Source of the DNA: Rouxiella badensis
Lineage (GTDB): Bacteria > Pseudomonadota > Gammaproteobacteria > Enterobacterales > Enterobacteriaceae
Direction: 5' to 3'
Assembly: GCF_002093665.1 (NCBI RefSeq)
Contig: NZ_MRWE01000042.1
Coordinates: forward strand, 1-42,388
Length of the DNA: 42,388 nt
This document shows positions 1 to 9,248 of this stretch, piece after piece (position 1 is the stretch's first letter; every line of letters starts with the position of its first letter). The notes beneath the pieces are model-generated. The model made no database searches and had not been told where the DNA came from. It saw only the letters and a list, made by a program, of their open reading frames with translations. The position numbers and the translations under genes were made by a program.

Positions 1-85
1 CAACCGTTTATTTTCGCGGTCATCATCATTTTTAATTCTTTCCGACTCGTTCACACCGCGTTGCTGCTGCGTTGTCCCCTGTCGA

Positions 86-150
86 TGGAGCGGCATTATA
101 GGGAGTTTCTGAGGAGCCGCAACCCTTTATTTTAAAAAACTTTCTGACCG
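86..150 (-). promoter_or_regulatory. rRNA operon P1-type promoter, reading left out of the window
   Basis: Read on the minus strand, there is a perfect -10 TATAAT (plus-strand 95-100) and a -35 TTGCGG (117-122) separated by exactly 16 bases. The sequence ACTCCCTATAATGCCGCTCC around the -10 is the hallmark of enterobacterial rrn P1 promoters. An A/T-rich block at about 123-150 fits the UP element. Transcription would start near 86 and run left. The first three bases of the window read TTG on the minus strand after an A-rich stretch, which is where the -35 of P2 would begin. In E. coli, yieP is also divergent from an rrn operon (rrnC), so the context agrees. The rRNA genes themselves lie outside the window. 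Confidence 0.85.
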
Positions 151-216
151 TCTCTTTTTTCGACAAATGCGCCATAAACGCACAATAAAACGACGTTTTT
201 ACCCGTAAACTCCCCC

Positions 217-241
217 TTTACTCTGTAATTACTGGAGTAAA
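217..241. promoter_or_regulatory. Inverted repeat upstream of yieP (possible operator)
   Basis: TTTACTC (217-223) and GAGTAAA (235-241) form a perfect 7-base inverted repeat with an 11-base spacer. A further GTAAAC copy lies just upstream, and GAGTAAAC continues into ACTAGT. The element sits 45-70 bases before the yieP start, a usual place for an autoregulatory GntR/FadR-family operator. The binding protein is an inference; no promoter hexamers could be assigned with confidence. Confidence 0.35.
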
Positions 242-285
242 CTAGTTTGAATAATGAAGACTTTAAATCGCACAGGACGTAATTC

Positions 286-975
286 ATGTCACTCAACGCG
301 CAACAACAGGCTGCTCAGCGAAACCTTTCTTATGTTCTGGCGGAGAATATCGCTCAAAGAGTGTTATCCGGCGAGTATGCCGAGGGAAGTATCCTGCCCG
401 GAGAGATTGAATTGGGTGAATTGTTCGGTGTGAGCCGCACCGCGGTAAGGGAAGCGGTAAAAACGTTAACCGCAAAAGGCATGCTTCTCCCACGCCCTAG
501 AATTGGTACGCGGGTCATGCCGCAGAGCAACTGGAACTTTCTCGACAGCGAACTGCTGACCTGGTGGATGACGCGAGATAACTTTGACGAGGTGATGTCA
601 CACTTTGTTCTGCTGCGTAAGGCACTAGAACCCCAGGCCTGTTCGCTCGCCGCCGTTCAGGCAAGCACAGAGCAGAAGCAACAGCTCTCTCTATATATGT
701 CGGAGATGCGCGAGCTGCATGAGAACTTCGATCGCGAACGTTGGATAAACGTCGATGCCCAGTTTCATCAGCTTATCTACGAGGCCGGCAAAAACCCGTT
801 CCTGACCTCTTTCGCTAATTTGTTCAGCTCGGTTTACCAGAGCTACTTCCGCGCAATTACCAATAATGAGGTGATCAAGCTCGAGCACCACCAGCGAATC
901 GTTGATGCGATTCTGGCAAGCGACGCGGATGCGGCGCTTGAGGCCTGTACCATTTTACTGCGCGACCCGATTTGA
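286..975 (+). CDS. yieP: GntR-family (FadR subfamily) transcriptional regulator YieP
   Basis: This 229-residue protein is a DNA-binding regulator of the FadR type. Residues about 15-78 form the winged helix-turn-helix, with the GntR signature around GEIELGELFGVSRTAVREAV. The rest is an all-helical FCD ligand/dimer domain containing FHQLIYEAGKNPFLTSF, whose histidines are typical metal or ligand contacts. It resembles E. coli YieP over its full length and has the same place, between the rbs operon and an rrn operon. The start ATG is preceded by AGGA at a suitable distance. In E. coli the transporter gene hsrA lies between yieP and rbsR; here only 32 bases separate the stop codons of yieP and rbsR. 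The physiological ligand is not known to me. Confidence 0.85.
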   Translation: MSLNAQQQAAQRNLSYVLAENIAQRVLSGEYAEGSILPGEIELGELFGVSRTAVREAVKTLTAKGMLLPRPRIGTRVMPQSNWNFLDSELLTWWMTRDNFDEVMSHFVLLRKALEPQACSLAAVQASTEQKQQLSLYMSEMRELHENFDRERWINVDAQFHQLIYEAGKNPFLTSFANLFSSVYQSYFRAITNNEVIKLEHHQRIVDAILASDADAALEACTILLRDPI

Positions 976-976
976 G

Positions 977-1008
977 ATTCTCTTCTTCTATATAAAGAAG
1001 GAGAGAAT
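977..1008. terminator. Hairpin between convergent yieP and rbsR
   Basis: ATTCTCTTCTTC (977-988) pairs with GAAGGAGAGAAT (997-1008) around an 8-base A/T loop, with one G-T pair. It fills the gap between two convergent genes and could end transcription from both sides. The U-tract on either side is short, so strength is uncertain. Confidence 0.5.
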
Positions 1009-2012
1009 TAAGGTTTTCTCCCCACAGAACCTCGAACCACCAGCTCAGGCGTTAGCACCAGAACCTGGGCTTCGGCCTCAGGGTCTTTTAGTCGATGCAA
1101 CAAGGTATCGATGGCCAGCTCTCCCAGCTCGTCCTTCGGCTGATGAATGGTCGTCAGTGGCGGGGTGAGATACTGCGCCAGTTGAATATCATCGTATCCC
1201 ATGACGGCGATGTCCTGCGGGATACGCAGACCCTGCTGGTAAATCGCCTGATAAACGCCAACCGCCATTGCATCGTTTCCGGCAAAGACCGCGTCTGGCC
1301 GCTGCGGTAGCGCCAGCAGTTGCTGCATTGCCGTTAATCCGCCAGAAAATTCGAAATCCCCAGTCACCTCATAACCTTCGGGAATGACCAACCCCGCCTC
1401 TTTCATTGCCTGCCGATAACCGTCCTGGCGCTGAGTCGAGGTCGTTTTATCCGTCGGACCGATAATACAGGCGATACGCCGATAGCCTTGCTCAATCAGA
1501 TGCTCCGTCGCCATCTTGCCGCCGATGAATGCGTTATCCTGAATAATGTCGTTTAGACCGGCGAAAGGGGCCCAGTCCATCATCACCGCGGGAATAGAGG
1601 GATAACGGCTCAGCGTATCCTGCGACGGACAATGATGTTCGGTAAACATCATGATTAGCCCATCGACCCGCTTTTGCAGCAGCGTTTCGATGCTGCGATT
1701 CATCCGCTCTTCGTCGCCGTCGGTATTGCAGAGAATAAGGCTGTAACCACGTTCGTAGCAGCTGCGTTCCACGCCTTGTACGACCTCGGAATAAAACGGG
1801 TTGCTGCTCGAGGTAATCAACATGCCAATTGTGCGGGTTTGATTTATCTTGAGGCTGCGGGCCAACGCGGAAGGGGCGTAGTTAAGCTCGCCTATTGCCG
1901 CGTTGACTTTTTCACGGATAGAGTCGCTCACGAAGCGATTATTGTTAATCACGTGTGAGACGGTCGAGGTGGAGACGCCCGCGAGGCGGGCGACATCTTT
2001 CATGGTCGGCAA
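1008..2012 (-). CDS. rbsR: Ribose operon repressor RbsR (LacI family)
   Basis: RbsR represses the ribose operon and is released by D-ribose. The 334-residue protein starts with the LacI-type helix-turn-helix ([20 protein letters not shown], about residues 4-23) and hinge ([10 protein letters not shown]). It continues with a periplasmic-binding-protein-like sugar domain ([25 protein letters not shown] near residue 245). It is very similar to E. coli RbsR throughout. The start is taken as TTG at 2012, directly after the rbsK stop codon TAG, because CAGGAG lies six bases upstream; the ATG at 2003 is three codons downstream and less well placed. It is the last gene of the operon and binds the two palindromes upstream of rbsD. 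Confidence 0.95.
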   Translation of the reverse strand: MPTMKDVARLAGVSTSTVSHVINNNRFVSDSIREKVNAAIGELNYAPSALARSLKINQTRTIGMLITSSSNPFYSEVVQGVERSCYERGYSLILCNTDGDEERMNRSIETLLQKRVDGLIMMFTEHHCPSQDTLSRYPSIPAVMMDWAPFAGLNDIIQDNAFIGGKMATEHLIEQGYRRIACIIGPTDKTTSTQRQDGYRQAMKEAGLVIPEGYEVTGDFEFSGGLTAMQQLLALPQRPDAVFAGNDAMAVGVYQAIYQQGLRIPQDIAVMGYDDIQLAQYLTPPLTTIHQPKDELGELAIDTLLHRLKDPEAEAQVLVLTPELVVRGSVGRKP

Positions 2013-2942
2013 CTAGGACTCCTGATGCGCGAGGAAATCATCAATTTCATGACGCCATGGAACGGAAGACTGCGCGCCAGCACGTGTAACGGCAATAGCC
2101 GCGGCGGCATGAGCAAAGCGCACGGACTGGTCCATCGGTGTGCCCTCGAGTAATGCCGTCACTAATGCACCATTAAAGGTATCACCGGCGGCGATGGTGT
2201 CGACCGCTTTCACCTTGAATCCAGGCACATTCTTGCCTTGACCCTGTTGGCTCAGCCAGACGCCTTTGCTGCCGAGCGTAATGATAACGGTCGCAATACC
2301 CTTGTCGTGCAGAACCTGTGCGGCGCGTGCGGCGTCCTCGCTGCTACTGACCTTCACACCGGTCAGCTTTTCCGCCTCGGTTTCGTTAGGCGTAATCATA
2401 TCCACCAGCGAAAGCAGCTCATCGGGCAACTCACAGGCCGGCGCGGGATTGAGGATAACCTGAGTTTGATGGTCTTTAGCAATGCGGGCGGCAGCGATCA
2501 CCGATTCAAGCGGTGATTCGAGCTGCATTAAGAGAGCCGAAGCCTCAATTATCTGCTGCTTATAACGTTCGAGATATTCAGGCGTCAACGCCTTGTTGGC
2601 TCCCGCATCGATGCCAATCACATTTTCCGCCTCTTCATTGACGAAGATAAGCGCCACGCCCGTGGTGGTATCGGCGATAGCCTCAATCGGACGCGTATCG
2701 ATCTGGTCGCTGGCTAACTGTTTACGCACGCGTTCGCCAATATCGTCACTTCCCACACAGGCAATAAATGAAACATCGGCTCCGCTTCTTCCCGCTGCAA
2801 CGGCCTGATTTGCCCCCTTGCCGCCGAAGGCCACGTTATAGTGCGACCCCATCACGGTTTCGCCCGGCTGCGGGAATTGCCTGATATTCAGGACGTGGTC
2901 AGCGTTGATGCTGCCCAGTACCACCAGTTTACCTTTATCCAT
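2013..2942 (-). CDS. rbsK: Ribokinase RbsK (PfkB family)
   Basis: Ribokinase phosphorylates D-ribose to ribose-5-phosphate in the cytoplasm and so feeds ribose into the pentose phosphate pathway. The chosen ATG at 2942 gives 309 residues, the length of E. coli RbsK, and is preceded by AGGA nine bases upstream. An in-frame ATG further upstream (3023) would lie inside rbsB and add 27 residues with no family counterpart. PfkB signatures are visible: the N-terminal GSINAD substrate site, GGKGANQAVAAGRSGA near residues 40-55 and DTIAAGDTFNGAL near residue 250 with the catalytic aspartate. It abuts rbsR and is separated from rbsB by a hairpin. Confidence 0.96.
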   Translation of the reverse strand: MDKGKLVVLGSINADHVLNIRQFPQPGETVMGSHYNVAFGGKGANQAVAAGRSGADVSFIACVGSDDIGERVRKQLASDQIDTRPIEAIADTTTGVALIFVNEEAENVIGIDAGANKALTPEYLERYKQQIIEASALLMQLESPLESVIAAARIAKDHQTQVILNPAPACELPDELLSLVDMITPNETEAEKLTGVKVSSSEDAARAAQVLHDKGIATVIITLGSKGVWLSQQGQGKNVPGFKVKAVDTIAAGDTFNGALVTALLEGTPMDQSVRFAHAAAAIAVTRAGAQSSVPWRHEIDDFLAHQES

Positions 2943-2964
2943 TGCATTTATTCCTGAGTCTGTT

Positions 2965-2986
2965 GCGCCACCCGTCGCGGTGGCGC
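2965..2986 (-). terminator. Intercistronic hairpin between rbsB and rbsK
   Basis: GCGCCACC and GGTGGCGC form a perfect 8-base-pair GC-rich stem with a six-base loop. There is no U-tract, so it is more likely a 3'-end protector or partial attenuator. That would favour the abundant binding protein RbsB over the kinase and repressor encoded downstream. Confidence 0.6.
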
Positions 2987-2994
2987 CGTGTCCA

Positions 2995-3891
2995 TTAAGG
3001 TTGTGCGACCAGATTGAGAGCAACCGGGTTAATGGCTGGAACGGTCTGACCTTTCAGCACCTTGTCCGCCGTCTCTACGCCGATAATACCAATTTGATCA
3101 GGACGTTGAGCGACTGTAGCACCCAGCTTGCCGCCTTTCACCGCTTTGATACCGTCTTCAGTGCCGTCAAAGCCCACCACCAGCACGCCGGTTTTGCCTG
3201 CGGTCTGCAACGCACGCAGCGCGCCCAGCGCCATTTCGTCATTTTGGGCAAACACGGCCTGAACGTCTGGGTGTGCGGTCAGCAGGTTCTGCATCACGTT
3301 AAGACCTTTGGTGCGGTCGAAGTCAGCCGGCTGGCTCGCCAGTACGTTGAAGTGATGGGCATCAACGGCCTCTTTGAAGCCGGCGCCGCGCTCACGGGCC
3401 ACCGAGGTACCCGCTATTCCTTCCAGTTCGATAACTTTGGCGTTATCACTCAATTTTTTGGCGATATAGTCACCGGCCATTTTACCACCGACCTTGTTGT
3501 CCGAGGCAACGTGGCTGACCACCTGTCCCTTGCTCGCCTGACGGTCCAGCGTAATAACCGGGATTTTCGCCTGATTGGCCATTGCGACGGCGTTGCCCAC
3601 CGCGTCGGAGTCGGTCGGGTTAATTAACAATACCTTGGTGCCACGCACCATCAGGTCCTGAACGTTGGCCAGCTCTTTGGCCGGGTTATTCTGTGAATCC
3701 AGCACCACCAGGTTGTAACCCAGCTTGTCGGCTTCCTGCTGAGCACCTTGTTTCATCGAAACGAAGAACGGATTATTCAGCGTGGAAACCACCAGTGCGA
3801 TAGTGTCTTTCGCCAGCACGTTGGCACTGAATGACGCGGTAAGCGCGGCGGCAGAAACCCATAATGCAACTTTCTTCATAGACATTGTCAT
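2995..3891 (-). CDS. rbsB: D-ribose periplasmic binding protein RbsB
   Basis: RbsB captures ribose in the periplasm and delivers it to the RbsCA transporter; in E. coli it also serves the chemoreceptor Trg. The 298-residue protein has an N-terminal signal peptide (basic MKK, hydrophobic [15 protein letters not shown], cleavage expected after VLA near residue 27). The mature region begins [20 protein letters not shown] and matches E. coli RbsB closely, including the ligand-site stretches NPFF, DRQAS and [11 protein letters not shown]. The first ATG (3891) has AGGA nine bases upstream; an ATG two codons later is an alternative. Confidence 0.97.
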   Translation of the reverse strand: MTMSMKKVALWVSAAALTASFSANVLAKDTIALVVSTLNNPFFVSMKQGAQQEADKLGYNLVVLDSQNNPAKELANVQDLMVRGTKVLLINPTDSDAVGNAVAMANQAKIPVITLDRQASKGQVVSHVASDNKVGGKMAGDYIAKKLSDNAKVIELEGIAGTSVARERGAGFKEAVDAHHFNVLASQPADFDRTKGLNVMQNLLTAHPDVQAVFAQNDEMALGALRALQTAGKTGVLVVGFDGTEDGIKAVKGGKLGATVAQRPDQIGIIGVETADKVLKGQTVPAINPVALNLVAQP

Positions 3892-3914
3892 TGTATTTAT
3901 TCCTGTAGGGGAGG

Positions 3915-4889
3915 TTATTTATTGCTTTTGTTATCGACCAGAACGGCGAGCAGTATCACGACCGCCTTCACAATCATCTGGTAATAGGAAGAAACGCCCA
4001 GCAGATTCAGACCGTTATTCAGGAAACCGAGGATCAGCGCACCAATAAGCGTGCCGATGATGCGTCCCTTGCCGCCTGAAAGGCTGGTTCCGCCCAGCAC
4101 GACGGCGGCAATAGCGTCTAACTCATAGCCGGTACCGGCAGTTGGCTGGGCCGATGACAGACGTGCAACCTCAATAATTCCCGCCAGCGCCGCCAACAGT
4201 CCGCACAGCGAGTAAACGATGATTTTGACCTTATCAACGCTGATGCCCGAAAGGCGCGTTGCCGCTTCGTTGCCGCCCAGCGCATAGATATAACGGCCCA
4301 GACGGGTGTGATGCAGCATGTACCAGGCGGCAATAAACACGATAGCCATGATCCAGACTGGCGTCGGTACGCCGAGCGGGCGGCCAATCCCGAACCAGCC
4401 GAAGGCGTCAGCGACGTCGTTAAATCCGGTACTGATCGGGCTGCCGTCGGTATAGACCATCGTCACGCCGCGCAGCAGCAGCATCATGACCAGTGTGGCA
4501 ATAAACGCCTGTACTTTACCTTTCGCCACAATCGCCCCGGTAATACCGCCCACCGCTGCGCCAAGCGCCAGTGAGGCCACGACGGCCAGCAACGCGCTGG
4601 ACTCGTGCCCAACCACGGAAGCGGCAACCGCACCGGTCAACGCCAGCAGAGAACCGACCGACAGGTCGATACCCGCCGTCAGGATAACCAGCGTCATCCC
4701 GACCGCCATAATGGCGTTCACCGAGGTTTGCTGCAGGATATTGAACAGGTTATTCAGGGTGAAGAAGTTCGGGCTCATCGAAGACACCACCGCAATCAGC
4801 ACCAGCAGCGCAATGAGCGACTTCTGCTCTAATAACCACTCTTTACTGATCCAGCGTTTTTTATTGGCCGGTAAAATTTGAGAACTCAT
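3915..4889 (-). CDS. rbsC: Ribose ABC transporter permease RbsC
   Basis: RbsC is the inner-membrane channel subunit of the ribose importer and works as a dimer with RbsA. The 324-residue sequence is highly hydrophobic with about ten predicted membrane segments. It has family landmarks [20 protein letters not shown] (about residues 60-80) and [12 protein letters not shown], the cytoplasmic loop that couples to the ATPase. The length is close to that of E. coli RbsC (321). A good CAGGAG site precedes the ATG, and rbsA ends only six bases upstream. Confidence 0.97.
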   Translation of the reverse strand: MSSQILPANKKRWISKEWLLEQKSLIALLVLIAVVSSMSPNFFTLNNLFNILQQTSVNAIMAVGMTLVILTAGIDLSVGSLLALTGAVAASVVGHESSALLAVVASLALGAAVGGITGAIVAKGKVQAFIATLVMMLLLRGVTMVYTDGSPISTGFNDVADAFGWFGIGRPLGVPTPVWIMAIVFIAAWYMLHHTRLGRYIYALGGNEAATRLSGISVDKVKIIVYSLCGLLAALAGIIEVARLSSAQPTAGTGYELDAIAAVVLGGTSLSGGKGRIIGTLIGALILGFLNNGLNLLGVSSYYQMIVKAVVILLAVLVDNKSNK

Positions 4890-4895
4890 CGTTGT

Positions 4896-6401
4896 TTACT
4901 CCTGCTTTACGCCGTATTGCTTGCCAACGGCGGCAGCCATCAGTGCTTCTTGCGTCGCCTGTTCAATGGGGAATTCAGCGCTTAGCTGTCCTTCGTGCAT
5001 CACCAGAATGCGGTCACTCATTCCAATAACTTCCGGCATCTCGGAAGAGACCAGAATGATGCTCAGACCTTCGCGCTTGAACTGATTAATTAACTGGTAA
5101 ATCTCTTTCTTGGCCCCGACGTCGACGCCGCGCGTCGGCTCATCGAGGATCAATACTTTCGGACGCGTCATCAGCCCACGGGCAATGGCGACTTTCTGTT
5201 GATTACCGCCGGAGAGCAGGCCGATCGGCTGCATCATCGACGGTGTCTTGATATTGAACAGGCGGATAAAGTCGCCCACCGTCTGCTGCTCTTCGCCGTG
5301 TTTGAGGCCGCCGCCCAAACGGCTGAAATAGCGCAGCGCGGTCAACGACATGTTTTCCTTCACCGACATGCCGAGCACCAGGCCGTCGCGCTTACGGTCC
5401 TCTGAGATATAAACGATGCCGTTGGCCAGACCGTCCTGCGGCGTGCGCGGATTGATCTCTTTGCCATCGAGAGTGATAGTACCGGCGGTTTTCTTGCACG
5501 CACCGTAGAGGATCTTCATCAGTTCGGTGCGTCCAGCGCCCATCAGCCCGGAAACGCCCAGGATCTCACCGGCATACAGATTGAAGCTGGCATGCTTCAC
5601 CCCCGGTCCAGAAACCTGGTTCACCGAGAGACGCAGCGCACCGCTGTCGTGATTAATGCGGGGATATTGCTCATCGAGGCGACGACCAACCATCATCTCG
5701 ATCAGCGTGTCTTCCTGTAGCTCGCTAACGGGGCGCTCAGCGATAAACTGCCCGTCGCGAAATACCGTTACGTCGTCGCAAATCTCGAAGATCTCTTTCA
5801 GGCGATGCGAGATATATACCACGCCGCAGCCGGCGGCCTTCAGTTCGCGGATCACGCTAAATAAGGAGGCCGTTTCGGTATCGGTCAGCGCATCGGTCGG
5901 TTCGTCCATGATGATGACGCGCGATTCGAAGCTCAGCACCTTGGCGATTTCGACCATCTGCTGGTCACCAATGGAAAGGTCACCCACCAGGCGCTGACTG
6001 CTGTAACGCAAATTAAGGCGCGCCAACAGTTTGTCGGCTTCGGCGATGGTTTTTTTCCACTGAATGCGGCCTATCCCGTTGACGAACTCACGCCCCAGGA
6101 AAATATTCTCGGCGATGGTCAACTGCGGGATCAGGTTTAGCTCCTGATGGATAATGCCGATCCCGGCTTCCTGCGAATCTTTCGGGCCGCTGAAGCTGGC
6201 TTCCTTACCCAAAAATTGCAGCTGACCGGCGTCTTTTTGATAGATGCCGGTCAGCACTTTCATCATCGTGGACTTGCCTGCACCGTTTTCACCGACCAGC
6301 GCCATGACTTTTCCCGGATACACGCTGAGCGCAGCGCCAGACAGCGCTTTTACGCCGGGAAAGGCTTTATCAATCCCTGAGAGTTGCAGCAAAGGTTGCA
6401 T
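4896..6401 (-). CDS. rbsA: Ribose ABC transporter ATP-binding protein RbsA
   Basis: RbsA is the double ATPase that powers ribose import. The 501-residue protein carries two ABC domains in tandem. The first has a canonical Walker A (GENGAGKS, about residue 36), the signature LSIGDQQM and Walker [12 protein letters not shown]. The second has a degenerate Walker A (GLMGAGRTE) but a good signature LSGGNQQK and Walker [13 protein letters not shown]. One weakened site of this kind is normal for the sugar (CUT2) family. GAGGT lies four bases before the ATG, and seven bases separate the gene from rbsD. Confidence 0.97.
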   Translation of the reverse strand: MQPLLQLSGIDKAFPGVKALSGAALSVYPGKVMALVGENGAGKSTMMKVLTGIYQKDAGQLQFLGKEASFSGPKDSQEAGIGIIHQELNLIPQLTIAENIFLGREFVNGIGRIQWKKTIAEADKLLARLNLRYSSQRLVGDLSIGDQQMVEIAKVLSFESRVIIMDEPTDALTDTETASLFSVIRELKAAGCGVVYISHRLKEIFEICDDVTVFRDGQFIAERPVSELQEDTLIEMMVGRRLDEQYPRINHDSGALRLSVNQVSGPGVKHASFNLYAGEILGVSGLMGAGRTELMKILYGACKKTAGTITLDGKEINPRTPQDGLANGIVYISEDRKRDGLVLGMSVKENMSLTALRYFSRLGGGLKHGEEQQTVGDFIRLFNIKTPSMMQPIGLLSGGNQQKVAIARGLMTRPKVLILDEPTRGVDVGAKKEIYQLINQFKREGLSIILVSSEMPEVIGMSDRILVMHEGQLSAEFPIEQATQEALMAAAVGKQYGVKQE

Positions 6402-6408
6402 AGAGACC

Positions 6409-6828
6409 TCAGAAGGTGACGCCAGCGAACAGGATGATGTTGGCGTATGGCGAACATTCCCCGCTGCGGATCACTGCACGAGTGGTTTGAGTCTGTTGTT
6501 TGAAAGCCTGATGGCTGACATATTCCAGCGTAATGGTGTTTCCCTGCTGTTGCTCAAGCTGTTTCAACTGACCGATCAGCGTTTCATGCAGCGCAGGGTT
6601 CTGCCGCTTAATCTCTTCGGCAAGCACGGCACGCTCTACCTGCATTTCGTCGGTAACCACCGAGAACACCTGCAAAAAACTCGGTACACCCTGAGTCAAC
6701 GCAAGGTCGATGCGCCGGGAGGTAGCGGGAATAGGTAAACCGGCATCGGCAATCGTCAGGCTGTCGGTATGACCCAGACTGGCAATAACCTGTGAAACTT
6801 CGGCGTTCAACAACTTGGCTTTTTTCAT
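6409..6828 (-). CDS. rbsD: D-ribose pyranase RbsD
   Basis: RbsD interconverts the pyranose and furanose forms of D-ribose, giving ribokinase its preferred furanose substrate. The ATG at 6828 gives 139 residues, exactly the E. coli length. It is preceded by GGAG, and the protein begins [20 protein letters not shown] with the catalytic His20 and the nearby Asp28. The open frame extends 59 codons further upstream, but that stretch covers the promoter and operators, so it is not coding. It is the first gene of the operon. Confidence 0.96.
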   Translation of the reverse strand: MKKAKLLNAEVSQVIASLGHTDSLTIADAGLPIPATSRRIDLALTQGVPSFLQVFSVVTDEMQVERAVLAEEIKRQNPALHETLIGQLKQLEQQQGNTITLEYVSHQAFKQQTQTTRAVIRSGECSPYANIILFAGVTF

Positions 6829-6841
6829 TATCAGCTCCGAC

Positions 6842-6857
6842 AGCGAAACGTTTCGCT
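6842..6857. promoter_or_regulatory. RbsR operator O1
   Basis: AGCGAAACGTTTCGCT is a perfect 16-base palindrome with the LacI-family CG centre. It matches the known E. coli rbs operator. It overlaps the expected transcription start of rbsD (about 6859) and lies just before the ribosome-binding site, so bound RbsR would block initiation. Confidence 0.9.
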
Positions 6858-6858
6858 C

Positions 6859-6893
6859 GCGGTTGATTCTAGAAAATTCGTACGCGCTGGCAA
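6859..6893 (-). promoter_or_regulatory. rbs operon sigma70 promoter
   Basis: On the minus strand a -35 TTGCCA (plus 6888-6893) and a -10 TAGAAT (6866-6871) are 16 bases apart. The start point would fall near 6859, at the edge of operator O1. Confidence 0.75.
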
Positions 6894-6910
6894 TGAGCAG
6901 AAGGTGAATT

Positions 6911-6926
6911 TGTGATCGCCGTCGAA
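6911..6926. promoter_or_regulatory. Possible CRP site upstream of the rbs promoter
   Basis: TTTGTGATCGCCG holds a good CRP half-site (TGTGA at 6911-6915); the second half is poor. Its centre lies about 60 bases upstream of the inferred start, which matches the CRP position at the E. coli rbs promoter. It overlaps the second RbsR palindrome. Confidence 0.4.
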
Positions 6927-6939
6927 ACGTTTCGATGGC
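6918..6939. promoter_or_regulatory. Second RbsR-type palindrome, O2
   Basis: TCGAAACGTTTCGA (6922-6935) is a perfect palindrome with the same GAAACGTTTC core as O1. The symmetry extends to 22 bases with one mismatched pair. Its centre is 79 bases from that of O1, upstream of the -35 box. This spacing suits repression by looping or competition with CRP, which is an inference. Confidence 0.75.
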
Positions 6940-7000
6940 AGGTAAACAGCGGTTTAACTTAAGTGGAATAAAACAGATGGGCGAGCGTAACGCGGAGGAA

Positions 7001-7035
7001 AACAAAAACGCCGCAGGTTTGTGGACTGCGGCGTT
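7001..7035 (-). terminator. kup terminator
   Basis: On the minus strand AACGCCGCAG and CTGCGGCGTT form a perfect 10-base-pair stem with a nine-base loop, followed by TTTTTGTTTT. It separates kup from the rbs promoter. Confidence 0.92.
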
Positions 7036-7059
7036 TTCTCTTTATTTGATGATGAAACC

Positions 7060-8928
7060 CTATATCTCGACCTGAGTTCCGAGCTCAATCACGCGGTTAG
7101 GGGGGATTTCGAACTGGTCCGGTGCACGCAGGGCGTTACGGCTCAGGGCGATAAACAGTTTGCCGCGGAAGTAGAGATACCAGGGACGCTTGGTCAGAAT
7201 CAGCGACTCATGCGACATGAAAAACGAGGTTTCCATCATGCGGCACGACAGGCCTTCGAGGCCACAGCGGTGGAACACTTCTTCAACGTTCGGGGTCTCT
7301 TTGAAGCCGTAGCTTGCCACCACGCGCCAGAAGGTCGGCGACATCTGCTCGATGGTCACGCGGCGAACGTTATGCACATAGGGCGCATCTTCAGTGCGCA
7401 GCGTCAGCAACACCACGCGCTCGTGCAACACTTTGTTATGCTTGAGGTTGTGCAACAGCGCAAAAGGAATGACGTTTATAGCGCGAGACATATAAACCGC
7501 AGTCCCCGGCACACGTACCGGCGGCGATTTCTCGAGTGAGGCTATCATCGCCTCGAGAGAGTTACCGTGCTCATGCATGCGGCGCATAAGGCGGAAACGC
7601 TCGCTCTTCCAGGTGGTCATCACCACAAACATCATCAGCGCCAGCACCAGCGGCAGCCAACCACCGGAGAGGATCTTGGTAGCGTTGGCGGCGAACAGCG
7701 GCACGTCGATAAACAGAAGCACCACGGCCAGCACGGCCACGATGAAGCCTTTCCAATGCCAGTTTTTGTACGCCACGGTGCACGACAAGATAGTGGTCAG
7801 TACCATGGTTCCAGTTACCGCGATACCGTAGGCCGCGGCCAGATTACTCGAATGTTCGAAGCCGAGGATAACCACCACCACAGCGAAATAGAGCATCCAG
7901 TTGATGACCGGCACGTAAATCTGACCGGCTTCCATTTCGGAGGTGTGGATGATGCGCATCGGCGGCAGATAACCCAGGCGAACCGCCTGACGCGTCAGTG
8001 AGAACACGCCTGAGATAACGGCCTGCGAAGCGATGATGGTAGCCAAGGTCGCCAGGATAAGCATCGGCAGCAGCGCCCAGTCTGGCGCCAAAAGGAAGAA
8101 CGGGTTTTTAATCGCTTCGGGATTCTTGAGCAATAGCGCGCCCTGACCGAAGTAATTCAATACCAGCGAAGGCAGAACGACGCTAAACCACGCCAGGCGA
8201 ATCGGCATTTTTCCGAAGTGGCCCATATCGGCATACAGCGCTTCAACCCCGGTAATCGACAGTACCACCGCTCCCAGTGCCAGGAAGGCGAAAGACTTAT
8301 GGTCCAGGAAGAAGTTGAACGCCCACACAGGATTGATGGCGCGCAGGACTTCAGGGTTATGAATGATGCTGTTAAGGCCGAGTACGGCCAGCACCATGAA
8401 CCACAGCAGCATAACGGGCGCAAAAAGCTTGCCCACCAGCCCGGTACCGTGTTTTTGAATACAGAACAGCAGGGTCAGAACGGCGATAGACAGGGGAACG
8501 ATATAGGCATCAAGATTGGGCGCGGCAATTTCGAGACCTTCCATCGCGGAAAGCACCGACATCGCAGGGGTAATCACCACCTCGCCGTAGAAGAAACTGC
8601 CGCCTATCAGGCCTAGAATAACCAGTATCGCCGTGGCTCTTGCCGAGGTATTTCTACCGGCCAAAGACATCAGGGTAAGGATACCGCCTTCACCGGCGTT
8701 GTCTGCACGTAAAACGAAAGAGAGATACTTGGCCGATACGACAATGACCAGCAGCCAGAAAATCAGGGAGAGGAAACCATAAACCACGCTGGGTTCGACA
8801 CTAAATCCGTAGTGACCCGAAAAACACTCTCGCAGTGTATAAAGAGGGCTGGTACCTATGTCACCGTAAACCACACCGATAGCGGCCAAGGTTACTGCGG
8901 GGAGTGACCGTTTATGTTCTGTGCTCAT
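7060..8928 (-). CDS. kup: Low-affinity potassium transporter Kup
   Basis: Kup is an inner-membrane K+/H+ symporter and the main route for potassium (and caesium) uptake at low pH in E. coli. The 622-residue length equals that of E. coli Kup. The N-terminal two thirds holds about twelve hydrophobic segments, beginning with the family hallmark [15 protein letters not shown] (about residues 18-32). The last ~180 residues form the soluble cytoplasmic domain ([11 protein letters not shown] and following). The gene ends just before its terminator. As in E. coli, it lies upstream of rbsD and is divergent from ravA. The ribosome-binding site before the ATG is weak (AAAAGAAACC). Confidence 0.97.
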   Translation of the reverse strand: MSTEHKRSLPAVTLAAIGVVYGDIGTSPLYTLRECFSGHYGFSVEPSVVYGFLSLIFWLLVIVVSAKYLSFVLRADNAGEGGILTLMSLAGRNTSARATAILVILGLIGGSFFYGEVVITPAMSVLSAMEGLEIAAPNLDAYIVPLSIAVLTLLFCIQKHGTGLVGKLFAPVMLLWFMVLAVLGLNSIIHNPEVLRAINPVWAFNFFLDHKSFAFLALGAVVLSITGVEALYADMGHFGKMPIRLAWFSVVLPSLVLNYFGQGALLLKNPEAIKNPFFLLAPDWALLPMLILATLATIIASQAVISGVFSLTRQAVRLGYLPPMRIIHTSEMEAGQIYVPVINWMLYFAVVVVILGFEHSSNLAAAYGIAVTGTMVLTTILSCTVAYKNWHWKGFIVAVLAVVLLFIDVPLFAANATKILSGGWLPLVLALMMFVVMTTWKSERFRLMRRMHEHGNSLEAMIASLEKSPPVRVPGTAVYMSRAINVIPFALLHNLKHNKVLHERVVLLTLRTEDAPYVHNVRRVTIEQMSPTFWRVVASYGFKETPNVEEVFHRCGLEGLSCRMMETSFFMSHESLILTKRPWYLYFRGKLFIALSRNALRAPDQFEIPPNRVIELGTQVEI

Positions 8929-9248
8929 AATTGGTTTCTTTTATGCTTTGTCATTTGGCTGACTTGAGTATTTGGCTAAAAATCCGTTGCCCAAAATTCG
9001 TAAGCTACGTGGGTTGGCAGTTCCTTTAAACCCACCAAAAGGCGCACAGTATGCACGAATAAATAAGATTGCCTACCCTTTAATACAAAGACAAGTGAAC
9101 AATTCATCCGAGACGATCACATTTCAGCAAATAGAAAGATTTTAAGAATCAACAAGCTATATCGCCAAAAAAAATCATGGTTTATTATCGGCTTGCAGTC
9201 CACTATTCCATCACTTAAGTCACTATTTGGGGCAGTTCAAAACACATT
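8929..9248. other. Divergent kup/ravA intergenic region
   Basis: This 320-base A/T-rich region should hold the promoters of both genes, but no hexamer pair is convincing. GTGGGTT (9009-9015) and AACCCAC (9029-9035) form a 7-base-pair stem that would lie in a kup leader RNA. A CTATATCG sequence in the ravA-proximal half (near 9157) could be a sigma-S-type -10, since E. coli ravA is sigma-S dependent. No coding frame or known riboswitch was recognised. Confidence 0.4.

Noticed and set aside
2905-3627. 240-codon plus-strand open frame
   Set aside because: It lies antisense to rbsB and the rbsK start, has no family resemblance, and the opposite strand encodes well-conserved RbsB.
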